Source: an uncultured Clostridium sp. (GTDB lineage: Bacteria > Bacillota > Clostridia > TANB77 > CAG-508). From it: a stretch of DNA of 64,000 nucleotides. The stretch spans positions 1 to 64,000 of the forward strand of contig CANTGH010000005.1 in the NCBI GenBank assembly GCA_947653235.1. The letters are read 5' to 3'. The position numbers and the translations under genes were made by a program. The notes beneath the pieces were generated by a model. That model searched no databases. It was not told the origin of the DNA and saw only the letters and a list, made by a program, of their open reading frames with translations. Shown piece after piece: positions 58,654-64,000 of this stretch; position 1 is the first letter of the stretch, and every line of letters starts with the position of its first letter.

Positions 58654-59727
58654 TTACTCCATAACATTCAAACCTATCTCAATGGCTTTTTTGATTTGTT
58701 GTTCGGTATATTTGCCTTGTTGATATTGTTGAATGATTTGCCTTATGAATATTCCACGCAAATTATTTTCCTTTGCTATTTTTTCAATATCATATCCGAT
58801 TTGTGTGTTATCTTTTATTTTTAGAATATTGGGTGTTTCAACTAATTTCAAAATTTCTCTGGGACGGATTAAAAATTGTCTATTTCCTATTAAAACAATC
58901 TCCACCAATTCTTTTTTATCAAATTGCAAATTGGCTATTGCTTCGATTAAATCTTCTTGGCTTGCTATATTGTCAACTGAAAATTCGTATTTTTCAAATG
59001 TTCTTTCATCTAATTTCACAAATTCTGTGTGCAGACCTTGCTCATTTATTTCTCCCACTACCATCCCATGTGCTCCTATTTCATCAAATCCAAAAGAAAT
59101 CGTGGAACCTGGATACATGATTTTTTGGTTGGGTGAAAAATTGGTTTTGTGAATATGTCCCATTGCTACATAATCAAAGCCTAGTGCATTTATTTTTGCT
59201 TCTGGAATGGGATGATACGAAAACCCATTTTCATCTTTTCCACCATTTAAATCACAATGTGTGACTAATATATTTTTCTTATGTGGCTGTTTGATTTGTA
59301 TGTTTTCAATAGCAGATGTATTCTGGTAAAAATCCAAAAATGCTGTCATATAAATATTACAGTCTGCGTCTTCTATACATTCTAGTTCATTTTTGCAAAT
59401 ATGCACATTTTCACTCCATCCAAAAGTTTCATAATAAGAGCCTTTTATGTACGGATCATGATTTCCAGGTGCAATAAATATTTTTGTATCTTTGATTTGT
59501 TCAAACAAATGATGGATGTATTCAATCGTTGATTTTCTGACATATTCATGTTCGTACAAATCGCCTGCAATCCATAAATAATCTATATTTTTTTCCTTAC
59601 AATAATCGATTACTTTTTTAAACACATTCCTTTGCTCTAATCTTCTGGTATCGCTTCCATTTTGAATTTTAGTCAGTCCTGTAAATGGACTGTCAAAATG
59701 TAAGTCTGCTACGTGCACAAATTTCAT
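58654..59727 (-). CDS. YhaO/SbcD-like DNA metallophosphoesterase
   Basis: This 357-residue protein is a calcineurin-like phosphoesterase. Metal-binding motifs are VADLHFDSP (residues 5-13), AGDLYEH near 53, APGNHD near 84 and GHIHKT near 190. VTHCDLNGG near 160 completes the site. The C-terminal part (about 240-357) is the capping and dimerisation region. It works with the ATPase encoded 45 bases downstream. RBS AAGGAAG precedes the ATG. Confidence 0.88.
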   Translation of the reverse strand: MKFVHVADLHFDSPFTGLTKIQNGSDTRRLEQRNVFKKVIDYCKEKNIDYLWIAGDLYEHEYVRKSTIEYIHHLFEQIKDTKIFIAPGNHDPYIKGSYYETFGWSENVHICKNELECIEDADCNIYMTAFLDFYQNTSAIENIQIKQPHKKNILVTHCDLNGGKDENGFSYHPIPEAKINALGFDYVAMGHIHKTNFSPNQKIMYPGSTISFGFDEIGAHGMVVGEINEQGLHTEFVKLDERTFEKYEFSVDNIASQEDLIEAIANLQFDKKELVEIVLIGNRQFLIRPREILKLVETPNILKIKDNTQIGYDIEKIAKENNLRGIFIRQIIQQYQQGKYTEQQIKKAIEIGLNVME

Positions 59728-59824
59728 AAAATCACTTCCTTATCTGTTGCTTATTTTATCATAAACTTTTTAGCAAGTCAATTATAGTATGAAAGTTTGT
59801 TCGCTATTTTTCTTTAATTTGCTC

Positions 59825-59853
59825 TTGTAAAATCAAACATTTTATGGTATAAT
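59825..59853 (+). promoter_or_regulatory. Sigma-A promoter, extended -10
   Basis: TTGTAA, 17 bases and TATAAT preceded by TGG lie 39 bases before orphan gene 5. Confidence 0.75.
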
Positions 59854-59892
59854 TAATTTATTACTTTTATTTTTTTCAATATGGAGGTGCCT

Positions 59893-60186
59893 ATGCAGAA
59901 ATATGAATTAGAAATTAAACGGAACAAACAAGGTCATTTGGTAAAAATTTCTGAAAAACAGCATAACTTGTGGATTGCTATTGGTTCTTTTGAAATCATT
60001 GGTGGAGAGCTGTTTCTGGAGGATAAACATGAATACTGGCGAAAAGCTTCAGATTTAACGGATTTTGAAACTCTTTTTGCAATGAGTATTGCACAATTTC
60101 AGTATTTCTTCGCTGAAGCCACCAAAAGTTTTCATGAAATTCCTTCCGGTGAAAAAATACCAATCTATTATGTTTATGTAAATTAA
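59893..60186 (+). CDS. Unknown protein (CGG-using orphan gene 5)
   Basis: This 97-residue unrecognised protein is likely a small beta-rich fold: MQKYELEIKRNKQGHLVKIS, then WIAIGSFEIIGGELFLEDK, then a Phe-rich helix (FETLFAMSIAQFQYFF). One of two arginines (residue 9) uses CGG. If CGG were skipped here, reading would end 9 codons on. GGAGG lies 5 bases before the ATG at 59893; an upstream in-frame ATG at 59881 overlaps the RBS. It has its own terminator. Function unknown. Confidence 0.62.
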   Translation: MQKYELEIKRNKQGHLVKISEKQHNLWIAIGSFEIIGGELFLEDKHEYWRKASDLTDFETLFAMSIAQFQYFFAEATKSFHEIPSGEKIPIYYVYVN

Positions 60187-60195
60187 ACGCGCTCA

Positions 60196-60227
60196 AAAAA
60201 GGACGTATCAATACGTCCTTTTTAACA
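60196..60227. terminator. Intrinsic terminator after orphan gene 5
   Basis: AAAAAGGACGTAT and ATACGTCCTTTTT form a perfect 13-bp stem around CA, 9 bases after the stop. Confidence 0.88.
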
Positions 60228-60244
60228 TTTCAACCCATAAAGCT

Positions 60245-60291
60245 CAGTAAAATCAAGTGAGAGCATATTTCTCCTGTTTCGTCAACTTGAC
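60245..60291 (+). repeat. 47-bp dispersed repeat, copy 2
   Basis: This matches the minus-strand copy at 42-88 with about 41 of 47 identical bases, including an invariant first 18 and last 11. The terminal palindrome GTCAACTTGAC overlaps the -35 box of the promoter at 60287. The position suggests a regulator-binding site. GAGCATATTT within it occurs again at 60324-60333. Confidence 0.6.
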
Positions 60292-60315
60292 ATAATTTTA
60301 AAAATATGATATAAT
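60287..60315 (+). promoter_or_regulatory. Consensus promoter of a possible short RNA
   Basis: TTGACA, 17 bases and TATAAT preceded by TGA form a perfect promoter. No gene follows within its reach before a terminator at 60337. Confidence 0.8.
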
Positions 60316-60321
60316 AAAAGG

Positions 60322-60366
60322 TAGAGCATATTTATGGAAATAATTTGAAATTATTTCTATTTTTTT
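60322..60366 (+). ncRNA. Possible short RNA or attenuated leader
   Basis: Between the promoter at 60287 and the T-run at 60358 lies a stretch of about 45 bases that ends in the hairpin GAAATAATTT-G-AAATTATTTC. This predicts a very short RNA, or a leader for orphan gene 6 controlled by termination. No reading frame of useful size exists in it. Confidence 0.45.
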
Positions 60367-60387
60367 CAAAAAACTTTAGTTAAAGGC

Positions 60388-60416
60388 TTGTTTTTGTTTT
60401 ATAAGTATGGTATAAT
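60388..60416 (+). promoter_or_regulatory. Sigma-A promoter, extended -10
   Basis: TTGTTT, 17 bases and TATAAT preceded by TGG lie 46 bases before orphan gene 6. Confidence 0.75.
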
Positions 60417-60462
60417 ATTATGGAAATTATAGTCTATGTATATTCATGGAGGTAGATTTTTT

Positions 60463-60894
60463 ATGAACATTCAAACAAAATTTTGTAGTATGTCAACAAA
60501 AACAGCTACTATTCATTTGATGCTGTTTCACTCTGAAAGGTTTTTCTTTGCTGACTTATGTGACATCTTTATTGTTCCAAATAATGATAATTTGCCTACT
60601 CTTCGGTTATTTTACTCTGTAGGCAACGGAGAAATGTATATTTTTTCTCCGAAAAAAATGCTTCGGTTACTTCGGGTATCCTCTTTTTCCTGTGCAGAGC
60701 ATTTACCTCTTGAATTAGAACTTTTGATTCATGAAAAAGAACCTATCAGCCTGAGCGAACTTAAGCAGCTGGTAATAGAAGCAATCCAGCATAAAGAATA
60801 TTGGAAAGATATCGTCGTTCCTGCTGAGGAACACAAAAATTTGAGTCCGGATTTTCCAAACGTTGACTACATTATGGAAATTGAAGAAATCTAA
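60463..60894 (+). CDS. Unknown protein (CGG-using orphan gene 6)
   Basis: This 143-residue unrecognised protein has a Phe- and Cys-containing N-terminal half (FHSERFFFADLCDIF), a central basic stretch (KKMLRLLRVSSFSC) and an acidic C terminus (HKNLSPDFPNVDYIMEIEEI). Three of its four arginines use CGG, two of them three codons apart in MLRLLR. The ATG at 60463 follows GGAGG at a spacing of about 10; an earlier in-frame ATG at 60436 lies before the RBS. It has its own promoter and terminator. Function unknown. Confidence 0.65.
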   Translation: MNIQTKFCSMSTKTATIHLMLFHSERFFFADLCDIFIVPNNDNLPTLRLFYSVGNGEMYIFSPKKMLRLLRVSSFSCAEHLPLELELLIHEKEPISLSELKQLVIEAIQHKEYWKDIVVPAEEHKNLSPDFPNVDYIMEIEEI

Positions 60895-60902
60895 TTTATT
60901 AA

Positions 60903-60940
60903 AAACCCCTAGAATGTTTTTACATTCTAGGGGTTTGTTT
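60903..60940. terminator. Bidirectional intrinsic terminator
   Basis: AAACCCCTAGAATGT and ACATTCTAGGGGTTT form a 15-bp perfect stem with a TTTT loop, between the convergent orphan gene 6 and the coupling protein gene. Confidence 0.9.
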
Positions 60941-62895
60941 AATCTTCTAAACTTCCAAACAATTCATCGAATTTTGCTTCTAATTCTTTTTGGATGTCTG
61001 TTAAATCCTCTTCTTTTTGGTTTGAATCAACTGGAAGCTGTGTGGCTGGATTGGTATCAGTTTTTAATCCTTCCTCTTCTTGAAATAAACTATCTAAATT
61101 TTCTAATGTTTGAGGATTTCCACCTTTATTTTCTTGCCCTTCAACATATGGATTGTATGGATTATATTTTCTCCAAATTCCTCGTTCTACTTGGACATTG
61201 TTATGGTCTGTTTTATATCTTTTAATTAACTTGCCTTCTGGATATTTGAAATAATAATATTTTTTAGCCTTAATTGGCTTAATTCCTTTTTCATAAATAA
61301 TACACATGTCGTCATCCATTCGACGAAGTTCGTCTGGTGTCATTAAAGCTCTACCCATAATCTGGTCAGATTGACTTAATCCAGTTTTCCAATTATCTCG
61401 GTCTTTATTGACATTTATGCTGTCTCTTGTAATGGTTTTCTCTCCTAATGCTTTGGAAAAATATTCTACTGTCTTTTGCGAATTGGAACCTAAAAATACG
61501 TGTGTATCACAGTTACCTAAAATTGTTTCATGTGCTTCTTTATAAGTTGCCTCTAATTGATCCAAGTTTTGCAAAATAACACTAAACGATATTTTTCTAC
61601 TTCTTGAAGTTGATATTTTTTTATCAAAATCTGGAATTTGACCAATGTTAGCAAACTCATCTAAGATGAAATAGGTAGGAATCGGTAATTCTCCTCCATT
61701 CAAATCTGCAAAATCATATAATTGTTGTATCATTTGCGAGAAAAAGATGGTTAATAAAAAGTCATAGGCTGTGTGTGTATCTGAAGAAATTACATAAACT
61801 GCTGTTTTCTTTTTTCCGATGGATGTAAAATCAATTGTATCGGTTGATGTCACTTCTGCAATTTCTCTTGAATCGAATTTACCAAGTTTTGATTGAAGTG
61901 TACTTAAAATAGAACCATATGTCTTTTCTGGTGCAATTTGAATAGATTTATAATTCATCCTTGCAGGGTGGTCATATGGCAATTGATTCATGAGATTAGT
62001 TAGTAAGTTATCTCCACCATTGTTGTTAGCAGCTCTTACCAATTCAGAACAGCTTGCTAAGTTTTGTTCTTCTGGTGGTCTGACTGCTTTTAAATAATAA
62101 ATCAATGCTTTTAATAACATCTCACCCATGTCTTCCCAATACGGATCTGCGCCACTATTTTCGCTTTGCCCTTTTACGATAGTATGTGCAATGACATCAA
62201 CATCAATCTCACTATTGATATGATGTAGTGGATTATAACCATCACTATTTTGTGGATGTACTAGATTTAATACTTTGATATCATAACCTTGTGACTTAAA
62301 ATATCCTGCCGTATCATCATACAGTTCTCCTTTTGGGTCTGTGAAAACATACGAACCTAATAATTGCAATGCATTTGGTTTAACATAAGAAGCAGATTTA
62401 CCAGCACCTGAACCTCCGTACCACTAAAACATTAACATTTCCACGTTTATCTACTGGCAGATAATTCTTTTCGGCCAAAATAATTCCTTTTTTGCGACTC
62501 AAAACAGCATATTGTTCACCGTTTTCGCTCCAATCGCTTGAACCATTCTCAATATCTTGAAATTCATGTTTAGGAAGTGCTTTAATAATACCTACTAAAG
62601 CAAAAAATCCACAAATTAACAGATAATATTTTAAAGTCACCATAAAAGCTGAAAAATATGTACTAAAACATTGTCCTAAGCAAGATAATGGTTTTTGTAT
62701 GTTGCTAAATAACTGCGTGAAGAAAACGGCCCAAAAATCTTCGCCTACCTTTGCTGCCATTTCTCCTTCTTGAACCGATACATTAAATGGTGCCACCCCC
62801 ATAATTGCTACTACAATTATGATGATCAAATAAACAATTAATTTTGTTTTTATTTTTCTTACCGCAACTTTTACTTTATCAAAAAAACTCATCAT
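60939..62895 (-). CDS. VirD4/TraG-type coupling protein, joined by +1 shift
   Basis: Type IV secretion coupling proteins are membrane ATPases that feed substrates (often DNA) into the channel. The joined protein has 651 residues: two to three membrane helices (about 17-37 and 80-105), Walker A GGSGAGKSASYVKPN at 160-170, YVFTDPKGELYDD near 180 and Walker B FILDEFANIGQIPDF near 390. The TraG/VirD4 C-terminal region is at about 430-560 and a charged tail follows. In frame, translation ends at a TAA shortly after CGG at 62418 and gives a 165-residue stub without the P-loop. Skipping C restores GGSGAGKS exactly. No relaxase or VirB4 gene is adjacent. It may be a pseudogene if no recoding occurs. 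Confidence 0.85.
62416..62418 (-). other. Recoding candidate: GTA CGG AGG in coupling protein gene
   Basis: The minus strand reads TTA GTG GTA CGG AGG TTC AGG, with TAA five codons beyond AGG. Omitting C gives GTA GGA GGT TCA GGT GCT GGT AAA TCT, i.e. VGGSGAGKS. The skipped base lies at the first P-loop glycine. Confidence 0.82.
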
Positions 62896-62917
62896 TTATC
62901 ACCTTTTCTTCTGTAAC

Positions 62918-63241
62918 TTATCGAGCTTTGTCTTCACTCGTTTTTTGTGTTTTTCTAGCTGCGTATTTTTGTTGTTCTATAGTTCTACATTGTTCTGCTT
63001 TTGGTTTTACTTTGTCTAGCTCTGCACTTCCTGTTTTGGTTGTAAGACTATTTTGAATTTCCTCTAATTCATTTGATTTAACTAATGTTTCTTCTTTTTT
63101 AGTCAAAATAATTTCTTCTTCTACACCAATATAGGCAGTGTGAACTTCAAAGTCCCAATCTTCCATAAAGTCAGCATCTACAAAACTTATCTTATACTCG
63201 TTATTTCCATTTGCTCCAATTGGAGGCTCGGAATTATTCAT
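62918..63241 (-). CDS. Unknown charged protein near coupling protein
   Basis: This 107-residue, soluble, charged protein has the N-terminal half NGNNEYKISFVDADFMEDWD and a C-terminal half rich in Glu, Lys and Gln that looks disordered or coiled. No motif is recognised. It lies between the 176-residue gene and the coupling protein gene, 22 bases from the latter, and shares their promoter. A link to secretion is inferred from the operon only. Confidence 0.62.
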   Translation of the reverse strand: MNNSEPPIGANGNNEYKISFVDADFMEDWDFEVHTAYIGVEEEIILTKKEETLVKSNELEEIQNSLTTKTGSAELDKVKPKAEQCRTIEQQKYAARKTQKTSEDKAR

Positions 63242-63252
63242 AAAATCTCCTC

Positions 63253-63783
63253 CTATTTTCTCTTTTTTTGCGTGACTTCAAACGCAAAATATTTTTTGTA
63301 CGCTTTTAACGTACATTTTCCCTTAACCTCATTTGCTTCATCATCAAAATACAAAATTGGTTTTATTTCTTCTGTAGTTTCTGGGTCTATAATCGAAATA
63401 GGCCTTTTCATGTTTGGTGTATATTCAAACTCTCGATAAACAGTCTCTTTTTCGTTGTAAATAGTCGAAAGTTTCATTGGCATTGGTTTTTTTGAAATCT
63501 TTACTTCATCGTAATCTAAAAATCCTGTGTTCACTACAACTTTGTCTTTTCCAAAGGATAAGAACACCAAAGCATTTCCGTCTGGTGCTGGATTATCAAC
63601 AAAAAATGTTTTTTTCTTTCTGTCTCCAACCAGTTGCTCTGAAAACGCAAGCCTTTCTACTGTGAATTTAGGTGCTTTGCTCAAAAATTCCTTTTCAGTG
63701 CGGTTTACCTGATATATCACAGTACTTACATCCTTTGGATCGGTTATACTGAAATATTTTCCCTGTAAGCTTTCTTCTTCCAT
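63253..63783 (-). CDS. Unknown protein, first gene of coupling protein operon
   Basis: This 176-residue soluble protein has alternating beta-like segments (YFSITDPKDVSTVIYQVNRTE, KTFFVDNPAPDGNALVFLSF). It has a Pro-rich middle (KKPMPMKLS) and a basic C terminus (FEVTQKKRK). I do not recognise it. A consensus promoter lies about 65 bases upstream. Three genes follow each other on one strand with short gaps, so it is probably functionally linked with the VirD4-like protein. Confidence 0.65.
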   Translation of the reverse strand: MEEESLQGKYFSITDPKDVSTVIYQVNRTEKEFLSKAPKFTVERLAFSEQLVGDRKKKTFFVDNPAPDGNALVFLSFGKDKVVVNTGFLDYDEVKISKKPMPMKLSTIYNEKETVYREFEYTPNMKRPISIIDPETTEEIKPILYFDDEANEVKGKCTLKAYKKYFAFEVTQKKRK

Positions 63784-63847
63784 ACTTACTCTCCTTATAT
63801 TACATTTTTAAATGCGTTTTTTCTTATGTATAGACTTACTTATCTTT

Positions 63848-63876
63848 ATTATATCACATTTTCATAATTATGTCAA
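63848..63876 (-). promoter_or_regulatory. Consensus promoter of the coupling protein operon
   Basis: On the minus strand TTGACA, 17 bases and TATAAT preceded by TGA form a perfect sigma-A promoter, 64 bases before the first gene of the operon. Confidence 0.85.
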
Positions 63877-63885
63877 TAACTTTCT

Positions 63886-64000
63886 TTAGCAAGCTCTTGG
63901 ATTAAATTTTGAAATGCTGTTTAATTTATTAAACAATTCTTTTTCTTTAGCATCGAGATGCTTTGGTACCATAATTCTAGTTTCTAAAATTAAATCGCCT
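63886..64000 (-). CDS. dnaJ: DnaJ, C-terminal end (partial)
   Basis: The window edge cuts this gene. The visible 37 codons read GDLILETRIMVPKHLDAKE and continue to a stop at 63886. The pattern GDLxVExxVxVPxxLxxxQ is the end of the DnaJ C-terminal domain. Remaining residues (LFNKLNSISKFNPRAC) are a short helix. The protein is the Hsp40 partner of DnaK. Assignment rests on this short segment. Confidence 0.72.
   Translation of the reverse strand, partial: GDLILETRIMVPKHLDAKEKELFNKLNSISKFNPRAC

Noticed and set aside
19153..62418. Explaining the five frameshifts as sequencing or assembly errors
   Set aside because: Not excluded, but all five are single C insertions before GG, with no homopolymer context and no other indel in 64 kb; random error should vary. 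Kept as the main alternative in the findings.
1..64000. tRNA, rRNA, transposase or integrase genes
   Set aside because: Looked for and not found; the orphan genes have no visible mobile-element partners within the window.

Overview
The window is about 64 kb of a very AT-rich bacterial chromosome. The gene set (SpoIIE, RicT beside HolB, MecA, MreC/MreD/MinC, Cna-like surface proteins, signal peptidase I, a gut-type NRPS) points to an endospore-forming member of the Clostridia, most likely an uncultured gut lineage. Lineage below class level is a guess. No rRNA, tRNA, CRISPR array or insertion sequence was recognised.

Layout: 0.1-9.8 kb is minus-strand housekeeping and envelope genes (mtaD, ricT, holB, lepB, a Lys-rich repeat membrane protein, a WalK/PhoR-like kinase), then four tandem VirB2-like pilins and an HtrA protease. 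At 9.9-20.4 kb on the plus strand lies a biosynthetic locus: a 2477-residue two-module NRPS (C-A-T-C-A-T-reductase), a 7TM sensor kinase directly abutting it, and a REC/HD-GYP regulator. At 21.5-35.2 kb are tex, an ABC-F ATPase, pcrA, htpX-lemA, tatD-acpS-WG repeat protein and spoIIE, all minus strand. At 35.9-48.5 kb are an unknown gene and two giant surface proteins. At 49-60 kb are a small gene pair, minC-mrdA-mreD-mreC-radC, mecA, prfA and a YhaN/YhaO-like pair. At 60.9-63.9 kb are a VirD4-type coupling protein, two unknown genes and the 3' end of dnaJ.

The most striking signal is translational. Five otherwise intact genes (NRPS-linked kinase, tex, spoIIE, giant surface protein, VirD4 coupling protein) are each split by one extra C that creates an in-frame CGG. 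In all five, skipping that C so that GGN is read as glycine restores the family sequence to its normal end. By eye I found no other in-frame CGG in the recognised genes. The simplest biological reading is +1 frameshifting at a poorly decoded or unassigned CGG codon.

In contrast, six unrecognised plus-strand genes between the core operons (20.6, 23.9, 35.5, 55.3, 59.9 and 60.5 kb) carry at least eleven in-frame CGG codons. All six have strong sigma-A promoters with extended -10 and 17-bp spacing, a good ribosome binding site and an intrinsic terminator. The window therefore holds two codon dialects with opposite behaviour at CGG.
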